A stretch of DNA of 64,000 nucleotides from Clostridiales bacterium FE2011 (GCA_017569305.1 CP069418.1:124001-188000); one strand, 5' to 3'; shown: positions 18,428 to 26,604, numbered from the stretch's first letter. Notes: generated by a model from the sequence alone, not told the origin. Program-made: numbers and translations.

Positions 18428-18883
18428 ATGATTCAGGGTAAATGGTTTTCCCCGGGTGACGATCTTTCCTCTGTTTTATCCGTCCGCGAGGCTGTGCTGG
18501 GGTTTGGAACAGATTCCCTTGATCCGGAAAGCTGGAATGTGCTTGTTTTTGAGGACTCCATCCCGGCTGCCACCGGCCGCATCTGGTGGAAAGACGGCAG
18601 CTTCTGGCTGGGCGATATTGCCGTAGTGGAATCCCGCCGCGGCAGGCATCTCGGAGACCTGGTGCTGCGCCTTCTTCTGTACAAAGCCCAGAGTCATTCT
18701 GCGCGGGAAGTCCGTCTCCGCTGTCCCCGTGACCTGACAGGATTCTTTTCCCGTCTGGGGCTGCGGGAAGATGCTTCCCCCGAATCTGATCCCGTTGAAA
18801 TGATGATTCCAGGCGAGCAGATTGATCTGGATACCTGCAGCCGCTGTCCGAAAAAGAACTGTCCGAACCGTCAGCCCGGCTGA
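18428..18883 (+). CDS. GNAT family N-acetyltransferase with C-terminal Cys motif
   Basis: 151 residues from the ATG at 18428, which has AAGGAG seven bases upstream. The acetyl-CoA binding motif A is LGDIAVVESRRGRHLGDLV, with the R/Q-x-x-G-x-G/A core as RRGRHLG. The substrate cannot be told. The last residues contain four cysteines in CSRCPKKNC plus a preceding region, an unusual addition that could bind a metal. The final 13 bases overlap, tail to tail, with the gene on the other strand (18871-19617), so the two transcripts must converge. Codon use is like the neighbours. Confidence 0.85.
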   Translation: MIQGKWFSPGDDLSSVLSVREAVLGFGTDSLDPESWNVLVFEDSIPAATGRIWWKDGSFWLGDIAVVESRRGRHLGDLVLRLLLYKAQSHSAREVRLRCPRDLTGFFSRLGLREDASPESDPVEMMIPGEQIDLDTCSRCPKKNCPNRQPG

Positions 18884-19617
18884 TCCTCTTTCGGTTTCAT
18901 TTTACGCACATCGCTGCCGGCAATCAGCGTCAGGATCATCGCCAGCAATGCGCTTCCCATCTTCACCGCGAAATCTGCGATATCGCTTCCGGCTGTCAGT
19001 ATTTCCTTCGTTGTCAGGATATTCAGCACAAGGCAGGCTGTGACTGCTGTCATTTCTGCGGCGGTTCTCAGCGGCATGCGGCAGATTTTTGCCCTTCTGA
19101 TCGTCCAGATAACGAGGCACAGCAGTACAGTTGCTGAAGAGGTGCAGTGAAACAGGATATGCGGCTCCAGGCGGAAATCTTCCGTACCAAGCCTGATCAC
19201 CGACCAGAGGCATACCGCGGTCATCAGCAGGTCTCCGTTATCCGGAAACTCTTCCCTGCGCAGAATCAGCCATACGCATAGCAGCAGAAACAGAATCAGT
19301 GCCGCGACGGCTTCAATCCGCATCGGCCTGTAGCACCCTTCTTCACACAGCCATCTTACCTGGGGCAGCGGTTCAATCACCGCTGCTCCTTTTCCATAGG
19401 AAATATCCTGAAAGGTTTTCAGGAAGGCAAGAGCCGGCAGAAGTCCAAAGCCGATTCCGTTCATAACCTGGCCGGCAAATATGGGTTTGCCGGTTCTCTT
19501 TTTCCGGTTCAGCAGCCACCAGGTCATGAACAGGAGCAGTACGATGACCGACAGGATTCCGTAAACGGCGGTAACGGTAAAGGTGATACCGAAAACCTCA
19601 AAGAGTTTTTCACTCAT
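18871..19617 (-). CDS. second Lgt-like polytopic membrane protein, strongly degenerate
   Basis: 248 residues with about seven hydrophobic helices. Weak but ordered resemblance to Lgt: an N-terminal helix block (FGITFTVTAVYGILSVIVLL), YRPMRIEAVAALILFLLL where Lgt has HPTQLYEallgLLLF, and NGDLLMTAVCLWSVIRLGTED where Lgt has GxLFxxYLxxYGxxRFxxEFxR. The central HGG and GRIGN catalytic segments are missing. It starts four bases after the GT2-GtrA stop and so forms a two-gene operon with it. A role together with a polyprenyl-sugar transferase is possible but is inference; no characterised homologue is known to me. Confidence 0.55.
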   Translation of the reverse strand: MSEKLFEVFGITFTVTAVYGILSVIVLLLFMTWWLLNRKKRTGKPIFAGQVMNGIGFGLLPALAFLKTFQDISYGKGAAVIEPLPQVRWLCEEGCYRPMRIEAVAALILFLLLCVWLILRREEFPDNGDLLMTAVCLWSVIRLGTEDFRLEPHILFHCTSSATVLLCLVIWTIRRAKICRMPLRTAAEMTAVTACLVLNILTTKEILTAGSDIADFAVKMGSALLAMILTLIAGSDVRKMKPKEDQPG

Positions 19618-19621
19618 GAGT

Positions 19622-20716
19622 TCACTCCTCCCTGAACACCCATCTGTCCTGTACCCGGTAGCTCAGGAAATACAGCATTGTATCCATCAGGATTTTGGCA
19701 AGCCAGTCCGCCATACCGATTTGTCCGAGCGTCCATACGCCGACATTGGAGATGGTGATGATCGCAATGCACAGCAGCGCGTAACGGAGTGCCGGCCTTC
19801 CGGCTTTTCCTTTCATCTGAAAAACCAGGTTCTTATTCAGCAGGAAATTGATCACAGAGCTTACGAGCCGTGCTCCATAGCCGCTGACCTGAACGTTCAT
19901 CATGCTGCCGCGTACCAGACCGGCTGCGGGAAGCATCCATTTCCGCAGAATCAGCGCAAGGATCTGGTCAATCGCAAAGCAGATCAGGGACACGCTCATG
20001 AACTTGAAGAAACTGCCTAAAATAACTTTATAGATCCGCCAGCTGTCACGGATCGGATGAAAATGGGTGCCCTCGTTATTGTTCTCGTAAATTGTCTCAA
20101 TGGTAACCGGAATCATCGGGATCCGCGCCCGTGAGCAGGCGATCAGTACTTTCATCTCATATTCATACCGTTCGCCCTCGACCTCAGTCATGAAGGGCAG
20201 TTCTTCCTTCCGGAAAGCCCTCAGGCCGGTCTGGGTGTCAGGCAGATACTGACCGTACAGCAGCTTGAACACCGCGGAAGTAATTTTGTTTCCGGATCTG
20301 CTCTTTGGCGGAATGCATTCCAGGTTGAAATCCCGGCTGCCCAGGTAAAGAGCCTTTTCACCTTTTTCCAGTTCCGCTGCCAGCCGCAGGCAGTCAGTCA
20401 CCGTATGCTGTCCGTCCGCGTCCGCTGTAATGACTCCTGTAATATCCGGCAGGCTTTCCATGATATACCTGTACCCGGTTTTCAGGGCAACGCCCTTTCC
20501 TTTGTTCACCTCGTGGCGCAGGACAACCGTATCCTCCACCGCGCTCACTTCATCAAACACAGGCCTGAATGCCTCGCCGGATCCGTCATCCACCACAACA
20601 ATATGCGCAAATCCGCTCTGTTTCAGTTCCTGTATATAGGCCGGCAGTCTGCCGTCCGGCTCCAGTGAGGGGATCAGGATCACTGCCTGTTCCGCCGCGT
20701 GCTTGACCATCTGCAT
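19622..20716 (-). CDS. glycosyltransferase family 2 - GtrA fusion protein
   Basis: About 364 residues. Residues up to about 230 are a GT-A glycosyltransferase: AVILIPSLEPDGRL, IVVVDDGSG, and GVITADADGQHTVTDC with the DxD metal site, like dolichyl-phosphate sugar synthases. The C-terminal third is a GtrA-like four-helix membrane domain (FKFMSVSLICFAIDQIL, LVSSVINFLLNKNLVF), a family linked to flipping or binding of polyprenyl-phosphate sugars. A fused enzyme would load a sugar on undecaprenyl phosphate and pass it across the membrane. Several ATGs lie at the start; the one at 20716 has AGAGG six bases upstream, while 20734 is the longest option. The gene sits behind its own promoter. Confidence 0.9.
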   Translation of the reverse strand: MQMVKHAAEQAVILIPSLEPDGRLPAYIQELKQSGFAHIVVVDDGSGEAFRPVFDEVSAVEDTVVLRHEVNKGKGVALKTGYRYIMESLPDITGVITADADGQHTVTDCLRLAAELEKGEKALYLGSRDFNLECIPPKSRSGNKITSAVFKLLYGQYLPDTQTGLRAFRKEELPFMTEVEGERYEYEMKVLIACSRARIPMIPVTIETIYENNNEGTHFHPIRDSWRIYKVILGSFFKFMSVSLICFAIDQILALILRKWMLPAAGLVRGSMMNVQVSGYGARLVSSVINFLLNKNLVFQMKGKAGRPALRYALLCIAIITISNVGVWTLGQIGMADWLAKILMDTMLYFLSYRVQDRWVFREE

Positions 20717-20799
20717 TTTCATCCTCTCTGTCATTGGATCCGGTTCATGGGGAAATGCTCCGCATCAGGCATCCCATCCCACATTACCAAATCTGAGTT

Positions 20800-20828
20800 A
20801 TTATACCCTAATCCGCATGAAAACACAA
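20800..20828 (-). promoter_or_regulatory. sigma-A promoter of the GT2-GtrA operon
   Basis: Minus-strand TTGTGT (20823-20828), 17-base spacer, perfect TATAAT (20800-20805). Divergent from the promoter at 20850-20878. Confidence 0.75.
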
Positions 20829-20849
20829 TATATACCGTATATCCCCGCA

Positions 20850-20878
20850 TTGACATACAATTGGTATGTAACTATAAT
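20850..20878 (+). promoter_or_regulatory. sigma-A promoter with internal dyad, F420-ligase-like operon
   Basis: Perfect TTGACA (20850-20855) and TATAAT (20873-20878) with a 17-base spacer. A 6-5-6 inverted repeat ACATAC-AATTG-GTATGT (20853-20869) overlaps the -35 box and spacer, a likely operator position. Confidence 0.9.
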
Positions 20879-20916
20879 ATCTTCTTGTATGAATAAGTGT
20901 TCGGAGGTGTCGTTTC

Positions 20917-21663
20917 ATGGGCATCATTCCATCCAGAAATCTTGAAGATCAGCGCAGGGAGAAAGACGGGATCGTCTATTTTGACCGCGGAACCCTTATC
21001 GGGAAAAACGGCCGTCAGTATGACCGCTTCGCCATCCAGACCCACTTTGTTGAAGTCGGTGAAGATCAGGCTGAGCTGGTGCGCAGATATGTTCTGCCCC
21101 TCGCCCAGGACGGTGATGTGCTTTCCTTCGGTGCCAAGGTTATGGCCATGTGCACCCGGAATGTGAAAACCAAGGAGGAAGTCCACCCCGGCTTCTGGGC
21201 CAAAAAGCTGGCACCTTTTGCCGGTATCAATGAAACAGGCGTCGGCATGCATGAGCCCTATAAGCTCCAGCTCGTCATTGACATCTGCGGACTGCCCCGC
21301 GTTCTTTTTGCCGCATTCGTCAGTGCCGTTACCCGTCCCTTCGGCGTACACGGTCTGTTCTATAAAATCTGCGGCAAAGGTGTGGCCGGTATCGACGGAT
21401 TCTATTTCCGCTCCAGTTTTGACCGGTATAAAGAACTGGCACTGATTAATCCGCCCAATCCGGTGGAACTGTGCAACCAGCTGGAAAAGGACACCGGTAT
21501 CCCTGTTGTCCTGATGGACGCCAACGACATCGACCAGAATCAGCTTGGCAAATGCAGTGACTTCCCGCTCACCGATGAAGAGATTCAAGATGCTATGGCA
21601 GACAATCCTTCCGGCCAGGGCGACGAACTCACCCCCCTGATCCTGATCCGTCCCCTCTCCTGA
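20917..21663 (+). CDS. coenzyme F420-0:L-glutamate ligase-like protein
   Basis: 248 residues, ATG with GGAGG at proper spacing. The sequence resembles the FbiB/CofE ligase family: HFVEVGEDQAELVRRYV, GDVLSFGAKVMAMC, ELQLVIDICGLPRVLFAAFV-like segment and FGVHGLFYKICGKGVAGIDG, plus GIPVVLMDANDID. CofE adds glutamate to F420-0. No cofC, cofD, cofG or cofH is in the window and most Clostridia do not make F420, so this family member probably modifies another substrate with a gamma-glutamyl or similar peptide bond. It is first in an operon with DUF1643 and acyl-ACP thioesterase genes, with only one base between stop and next start. Confidence 0.85.
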   Translation: MGIIPSRNLEDQRREKDGIVYFDRGTLIGKNGRQYDRFAIQTHFVEVGEDQAELVRRYVLPLAQDGDVLSFGAKVMAMCTRNVKTKEEVHPGFWAKKLAPFAGINETGVGMHEPYKLQLVIDICGLPRVLFAAFVSAVTRPFGVHGLFYKICGKGVAGIDGFYFRSSFDRYKELALINPPNPVELCNQLEKDTGIPVVLMDANDIDQNQLGKCSDFPLTDEEIQDAMADNPSGQGDELTPLILIRPLS

Positions 21664-21664
21664 T

Positions 21665-22294
21665 ATGCGGCACGTTCCCTCTTCTGATACAGCTCAGGCC
21701 GGAGTGCTTTCCTTTGAGGAAGCACTCATTCCCACTGCCGCGGATTTTGACCGCGGCCGTTGGTTATATGTCCCGGATCATTACAGTGAATACCGTTATC
21801 TGCTCGGCACCCGCGGAAAGCATCCGCTGGTCTGTATCGGAATCAATCCATCCACAGCCATCCCGGACCGCCTGGACAACACCCTGAAGTCAGCAGAGCG
21901 CATCGCTTTGCATAACGGTTATGATTCTTTTGTCATGTTCAACGTCTATGCCCAGCGGGCTACCGATCCTGATGACATGGAACGGGAAATGAACCCTGTC
22001 CTGCATGCGGAAAATATGAAGGCCTTCTCGTGGCTTCTCGCACAGTTTCCGGCTGTTCCTGATCTCTGGGCTGCCTGGGGTGCAATCATTGAAAAACGTT
22101 CCTATCTTCCCGGCTGTGTGCTGGATATGGCTTCCATCGGCCAGCGCTTCGGCGCCCGTTGGTTTACAGCCGGCCCCCGCAGTAAAGCCGGTCATCCCCA
22201 TCATCCTTTATATCTTAAAAAAGATTCCTCTCTGGACCCGTTTACAGATCTGACTGGCTATCTTCACTCCCTTGAGGAGAAATTCCGGAGGTAA
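21665..22294 (+). CDS. DUF1643 domain-containing protein
   Basis: 209 residues, ATG one base after the F420-ligase-like stop. Family hallmarks: LVCIGINPSTAIPDRLDNTL, YDSFVMFNVYAQRATDP and LWAAWGAIIEKRSYL. DUF1643 proteins are common, short and uncharacterised; some occur on mobile elements, but this one sits in a chromosomal operon. The N-terminal residues RWLYVPDHYSEYRYLLGT belong to the same family. It shares an operon with the ligase-like protein and the thioesterase. No membrane segment or signal peptide. No function is claimed. Confidence 0.88.
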   Translation: MRHVPSSDTAQAGVLSFEEALIPTAADFDRGRWLYVPDHYSEYRYLLGTRGKHPLVCIGINPSTAIPDRLDNTLKSAERIALHNGYDSFVMFNVYAQRATDPDDMEREMNPVLHAENMKAFSWLLAQFPAVPDLWAAWGAIIEKRSYLPGCVLDMASIGQRFGARWFTAGPRSKAGHPHHPLYLKKDSSLDPFTDLTGYLHSLEEKFRR

Positions 22295-22296
22295 TC

Positions 22297-23031
22297 ATGG
22301 TAAACACATATGATGAAACTTTTACCCTTCGTCCACGTGACTGTGACCTGAATGAAAAATGGCGTCCAAGCGCCGTGCTTGAAACCATGCAGGATGCTGC
22401 AGGCGCGCACAGCATCTTACTCGGATGCGGTCGCGATGAGCTGATCAAAAAAAACATGGTCTGGGTCATTGCCCGCTGTGAAGTCCATATGGATCGCTAT
22501 CCTTCAGTCGGGGAACAGATTACCGTTCATACTTTTCCCACGCCGACCCGTATCTGTTTCTTTCCCAGGTACTACGTGTTTACAGATGCCCATGGAGAAA
22601 TGATCGGCAAGGCCGGTACCCTCTGGCTGCTGCTGGACACCACTACCCGCCGTATGCTTCCGCCCGGGGATGTGGGCAAACTGATCCCGGAGAACAAGGA
22701 TCTTTCCATTCCCATGAATCTTCCTGCCACTGTCGGCAATCTGCAGGGCGACGAATTTGTCAGCGAATACCGCCCTGTGTATACGGATCTTGATGTCAAC
22801 GGCCACGTCAATAACACCCGCTACGCGGACTGGCTTTGCAACACCCTTGGCATTGATCTGATGACTGAATATGAGCCGGAACACATCATCCTCAACTATA
22901 ATCATGAGGTGCTCCCGGGACATGTGGTCACGCTTCACCGCATCCTGAAAGGCAATGAATACCGTCTGTCCGGGAAAGTCGGAGATACGACCGCCTTCGA
23001 AATCGGCGGCACACTGCGCCGCCGCGTGTGA
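22297..23031 (+). CDS. acyl-ACP thioesterase (FatA/FatB type)
   Basis: 244 residues, ATG with GGAGG seven bases upstream, three bases after the DUF1643 stop. It is a double hot-dog protein: the first half carries VLETMQDAAGAHSILLG and VWVIARCEVHMDRYPSVGE, and the second DLDVNGHVNNTRYADWLCNTL with the conserved Asn and His of the catalytic D-x-N-x-H-x-N-N block, then EHIILNYNHEVLPGH. The enzyme releases free fatty acids from acyl carrier protein; in anaerobic bacteria it sets chain length of released acids. Its operon partners do not explain the reason for release. An intrinsic terminator follows. Confidence 0.93.
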   Translation: MVNTYDETFTLRPRDCDLNEKWRPSAVLETMQDAAGAHSILLGCGRDELIKKNMVWVIARCEVHMDRYPSVGEQITVHTFPTPTRICFFPRYYVFTDAHGEMIGKAGTLWLLLDTTTRRMLPPGDVGKLIPENKDLSIPMNLPATVGNLQGDEFVSEYRPVYTDLDVNGHVNNTRYADWLCNTLGIDLMTEYEPEHIILNYNHEVLPGHVVTLHRILKGNEYRLSGKVGDTTAFEIGGTLRRRV

Positions 23032-23044
23032 TATATAAAAATAT

Positions 23045-23086
23045 GCTTCCCGCGGAAACATGCTTCTGCGGGAAGCGTCTTTTCTT
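23045..23086 (+). terminator. intrinsic terminator after the thioesterase gene
   Basis: Thirteen-base arms with one G-U pair (23045-23057 with 23064-23076) and a T-rich tail TCTTTTCTTTC. Confidence 0.85.
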
Positions 23087-23118
23087 TCGCGCATACAGAA
23101 TTCTGATCGCGCTACACC

Positions 23119-23147
23119 TTGACAATCTCCTCTGAACAGGATAAAAT
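23119..23147 (+). promoter_or_regulatory. sigma-A promoter of tRNA-Arg
   Basis: TTGACA (23119-23124), 17-base spacer, TAAAAT (23142-23147); the tRNA begins 13 bases downstream. Confidence 0.88.
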
Positions 23148-23159
23148 ACCTCCCGTTGA

Positions 23160-23236
23160 GTGCCCGTAGCTCAGTTGGATAGAGTGTCAGACTCCGACTC
23201 TGAAGGTCACAGGTTCGAATCCTGCCGGGCATACCA
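23160..23236 (+). tRNA. tRNA-Arg (anticodon CCG)
   Basis: 77 bases including an encoded CCA. The cloverleaf folds with a seven-pair acceptor stem (first pair G-U), D arm GCTC/GAGT, anticodon stem TCAGA/TCTGA with loop CTCCGAC, giving anticodon CCG, and a T loop TTCGAAT. The first T-stem pair would be A-C, a mismatch. It reads CGG codons. It has its own promoter and terminator. Confidence 0.93.
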
Positions 23237-23237
23237 C

Positions 23238-23280
23238 AAACCTTGTGCATAAAGTGTCACAAGGTTTTTCTTTTTGTTTT
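23238..23280 (+). terminator. intrinsic terminator of tRNA-Arg
   Basis: Perfect ten-pair stem AAACCTTGTG / CACAAGGTTT (23238-23247 with 23258-23267) followed by TTCTTTTTGTTTT. The next 115 bases (to 23395) show no gene or clear signal. Confidence 0.9.
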
Positions 23281-23395
23281 CCCTTTCTTCCTTGCTCTTC
23301 CTTCTGATTTATGACAAATGTCCGGTATAAAGGATCTGATGCTGCACAAATACACGTAAAAAAGCATTCGGTATCTGATTGTCCTGACCAATACA

Positions 23396-23422
23396 GAGAA
23401 AAGCCCCCGCTTCCGCGGGGGC
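23396..23422 (-). terminator. intrinsic terminator of the GH8-GH120 operon
   Basis: Perfect GC-only stem GCCCCCGC / GCGGGGGC (23403-23410 with 23415-23422), tetraloop, then TTTTCTC on the minus strand. Confidence 0.9.
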
Positions 23423-23439
23423 ATGATTGGTATTCAGGC

Positions 23440-25431
23440 TCAGAAAAGAACCTTCTCCGCATCTTCAGCGCTTGCGAAAGGACCGGGAATTGTCTTCGTT
23501 CCCCTGTGGTTTCCAAAGTAGTCCTTGTCAAACACAATATCCGATCCATCCGGGTTTTCGAACCGCTGTTCCGGCTCAAAGGCTTTTCCCAGCGTTTCCG
23601 TACAGATGATTCCGTCGGCAAAATCCTTCAGTTTGCTGTACACGTTGGTCTTCAGGCTGTATTTTCCGTCCTTCTCCTCCAGCGCGATGGTTACCTTTGA
23701 GCGCTTGTCAGACAGCTTATGCTTCTCATGCTTGCAGACGCTTGCACCGTTGAAGTAGGCATTTCCATCCACCCATACCGGCAGGTGCCCGAAGTGCACG
23801 TTTGCCAGCGCACCCATGTCGGGTCTGGAACCAGGCATGAACGGAGCGTACCATTCTTCATAAGTCGGGAAGATATCAAAGGGCGCTGTACCAACTGCCT
23901 GATGCTCCGCATCCGTAGGCTTCCGCTCCTTGTCTGTGATCGGATAAGCCTGAATGAACAGGTTGTTGTAGATCCTGTCATCTCCATGCAGAATGGTCAT
24001 AAAGCCCGCAACCTCTGTCCTGTGACGGATGTGGTAGGGGGTGTAGCGGGGTTCGCGCTGTCCGTTGACCACACTGTCAACGCCGCTGTTGATCAGGCTG
24101 AATCCGCCCAGCACCAGGTTGTGCACGCATGCAATTCCCTCGGAGGGAATGGTAATGCTCACAGGGCTCATCAGCACGTTGTTATCGATCAGGGTGGGGC
24201 CGTGACCGACTTCAATGAAGATATCCGTGGAGAACATGGCGCCCCTGGCCTGTTCACGTCCTTCCGGACGGCAGTTGTCATGCATCAGGTTCTGGCTGAT
24301 CCGTGCCCCCTGGGCTTCCCAGTCCAGCCATACGCCCATAATACAGTTATGAATATGGTTCCTGCGGATGGTCACGTCAATGGCCGCATGAAGCTTGATA
24401 CCGGCGGTTTCGGCGCCGCCCAGCTGCTGACTGTTGCAGATATGGTGAATATGGCAGTCTTCAATGGTGGAGAACACGCCGCCCATCCGGCCCACAATGC
24501 CGGTCTGCTCGCAGTGGTGCACGTTGCAGCGGCGGATAATGTGGCTTCCCACCTTTTCCTTCAGCCAGCCGTGATACTGACCACGGCATACCGCATCGCG
24601 TTCCATCTGGGTCGGGCTCTTAACCTTTTTGTGAAAGAAATACATATCGTTTTCGGGATCCAGGTATTTACCCAGCGAAATACCGCAGCAGCGGCTGTTG
24701 CTCACTTCGCAGTCCTCAATAATCCAGCCCTTGGACCAGTGCGGGCCGATCATGCCGTCCTGGTATGCAGCCGGGGGTGCCCAGGTTGTTGCGGCTTTGG
24801 TAATCGTGAAGCCGCTGACGGTAATATAGCCGATTCCTGTCTGATCCGGCATAAAGCAGTTCCGCCGGACGCTGATTTCCACCTTCTGCTTGTTCGGGTC
24901 CTTTCCGTGGAAATTGGCATACAGCACGGTTTCGTTTCCATCCTGCTCGGTATACCAGAGATATTTTGCTTCCTCCTGCGTCCAGGCATGAGGATCAGGC
25001 TTCCCTGCCTCACATTCCTCGACAGAGCCGCATTCATACATCATCAGGTCATTCATGAATACCGCGCCGGTATGGCGGATAATCGGAGAAAAATACCAGT
25101 CGCCCTCCACCTTTTCCACGTAGGGATTATAGGCGCCGAAAATGCCGTTGTTAACCCGGGCAGTCCAGGTTGTTCCCTTCACTTTCTTCCAACCGGTCAG
25201 CAGTTCCGCACCGGTAATGACGGCAGCCAGCGGCTTTTCGCTCCGGTAGGTAATCCGTGCCTCTTCCGTACCTGCATACAGCGGGTTCACATATTCCCTG
25301 TATACGCCGGGAGCAACCACCACTTCATCACCGGGCCGTGCGATCTTTGCCGCTTCATTGATAAACCGGAACGGTCTTTCCTTTGATCCGTCTCCTTCTC
25401 GGGGTGCGTTGATATTGACGTAGTATAACAT
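23440..25431 (-). CDS. GH120 beta-xylosidase (parallel beta-helix)
   Basis: 663 residues from the ATG at 25429-25431 with GAGGAGGAG upstream. The sequence resembles, from memory, the Thermoanaerobacterium GH120 xylosidase over its whole length: WAPPAAYQDGMIGPHWSKGW, AGIKLHAAIDVTI, GVWLDWEAQGARIS and IFIEVGHGPTLID. The Asp370 of WLDWEAQG and Glu407 of FIEVGHGP align with the nucleophile and acid/base of that enzyme; a loop of about 15 extra residues lies between them here. There is no signal peptide, so it acts inside the cell on imported xylo-oligosaccharides. It starts 11 bases after the GH8 stop and works on the non-reducing end while GH8 trims the reducing end. Confidence 0.9.
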   Translation of the reverse strand: MLYYVNINAPREGDGSKERPFRFINEAAKIARPGDEVVVAPGVYREYVNPLYAGTEEARITYRSEKPLAAVITGAELLTGWKKVKGTTWTARVNNGIFGAYNPYVEKVEGDWYFSPIIRHTGAVFMNDLMMYECGSVEECEAGKPDPHAWTQEEAKYLWYTEQDGNETVLYANFHGKDPNKQKVEISVRRNCFMPDQTGIGYITVSGFTITKAATTWAPPAAYQDGMIGPHWSKGWIIEDCEVSNSRCCGISLGKYLDPENDMYFFHKKVKSPTQMERDAVCRGQYHGWLKEKVGSHIIRRCNVHHCEQTGIVGRMGGVFSTIEDCHIHHICNSQQLGGAETAGIKLHAAIDVTIRRNHIHNCIMGVWLDWEAQGARISQNLMHDNCRPEGREQARGAMFSTDIFIEVGHGPTLIDNNVLMSPVSITIPSEGIACVHNLVLGGFSLINSGVDSVVNGQREPRYTPYHIRHRTEVAGFMTILHGDDRIYNNLFIQAYPITDKERKPTDAEHQAVGTAPFDIFPTYEEWYAPFMPGSRPDMGALANVHFGHLPVWVDGNAYFNGASVCKHEKHKLSDKRSKVTIALEEKDGKYSLKTNVYSKLKDFADGIICTETLGKAFEPEQRFENPDGSDIVFDKDYFGNHRGTKTIPGPFASAEDAEKVLF

Positions 25432-25442
25432 GGGGCTCCTCC

Positions 25443-26573
25443 TCAAAGATAAATTCTATAGTTGCCTGTCAGCATCAGCAGACAGAAGAAATACAGACAG
25501 TTGTCATAGTAGCGCCTGACACCCTTGCGCATCGGAAGCTCAGCAAAATCTTTCAGGAATCTGAGCCGGTGTTCAGACTCACTTGCGGCCGAAGCCGCTC
25601 CGAGAACTGCGCGGATAGCCGTAGGATGCATCGCCGGTTCACTCTGTGCCGTTCCATCCAGTTCATAAGCCCGCAGGTCGCTCATATCCTGTTTCGCAAA
25701 AAAGTCCTGCAGATGCGTTTCGATCAGGGTCAGCGCTGGATCCTCCCCGAACCAGATCCGGTCAAGTGCGATGTTTTCCGCCACACGGTACGCATCGGAA
25801 TAATATACCCAGGGCTTTCCGAACAGCAGCACCGTTTTTCCGTCATAGTCAGCATACTCAGGGCTCAGCCCGGTAACCGGATCAGCGGAGAGCGCTATAT
25901 ATTTCCGGCTCTGCTCCGCCGCCTTTTTCCAGAAAGGACGGTCCTGCTCATCGGCTTTCAGTGCGAACAGTTCATAGAAATGCGGCAGATGATAACTCGG
26001 ATCAGAAATCTTCATTCCGGGAACAAACCGAATATAGGTATTCTCCGGTTCCCACATCGGCTGGCCGCCCTGAACCATTTCATGCTGGTGTACTGCGTGC
26101 CTCAGGATCTCTCGGGCCCGGGCCGAATAATTGTAACTGCCCTCTCCGTCTCCCCAGCGCGCGGCTGCCATAAACAATGCCATGGCATAGTACTCTTCCC
26201 CGTCCGGAGCCGGTCCGTTGGAATTGGAGGATCCGTCGATATGTACTGACCACCGGAAATATCCCTCGCAGGGACCTTCTTTCATCAGCATATATCTTTC
26301 CGAGAAAGTCCACAACTTGTCAAAAATGTCTTTCCGGTCCATCTGCACACACATCATCATGCCATAGCTCATGCCTTCCGTGCGCGCATCAATGTTCCCC
26401 GTATCCACCATACACCAGGCGTCTTCATCCGTGTGATGGCAGAAATTTTCCTGCTCATCAAAAAAGATCGTCTCAAAGGCCTTGTTAACCATTGCCCTGG
26501 CTTCTTCGTCACCGATACCGGCTTCAGCCAGATAATTCGGGTATACGCCTGTATCAAAGGCTCTTGTCTTCAT
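25443..26573 (-). CDS. GH8 reducing-end xylose-releasing exo-oligoxylanase (Rex)
   Basis: 376 residues from the ATG at 26571-26573, which has GGAGG eight bases upstream. It closely follows the known Rex pattern: DARTEGMSYGMMM with the acid Glu66, GPAPDGEEYYAMALF with Asp124, DPSYHLPHFYELF, and SDAYRVAENIALD with the base Asp. No signal peptide. The enzyme removes one xylose from the reducing end of xylo-oligosaccharides of three or more units. The in-frame ATGATG at 26604-26609 lies inside the promoter -10 region and has no ribosome binding site, so it cannot be the start. First gene of the two-gene operon with GH120. Confidence 0.94.
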   Translation of the reverse strand: MKTRAFDTGVYPNYLAEAGIGDEEARAMVNKAFETIFFDEQENFCHHTDEDAWCMVDTGNIDARTEGMSYGMMMCVQMDRKDIFDKLWTFSERYMLMKEGPCEGYFRWSVHIDGSSNSNGPAPDGEEYYAMALFMAAARWGDGEGSYNYSARAREILRHAVHQHEMVQGGQPMWEPENTYIRFVPGMKISDPSYHLPHFYELFALKADEQDRPFWKKAAEQSRKYIALSADPVTGLSPEYADYDGKTVLLFGKPWVYYSDAYRVAENIALDRIWFGEDPALTLIETHLQDFFAKQDMSDLRAYELDGTAQSEPAMHPTAIRAVLGAASAASESEHRLRFLKDFAELPMRKGVRRYYDNCLYFFCLLMLTGNYRIYL

Positions 26574-26604
26574 CCGTTCCTCCGGTTGTACGTACTTTTT
26601 GTTC

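Noticed and set aside
23719..25386. Long plus-strand frame opposite the GH120 gene
   Set aside because: No ribosome binding site or domain; GH120 on the minus strand has intact catalytic residues and RBS.
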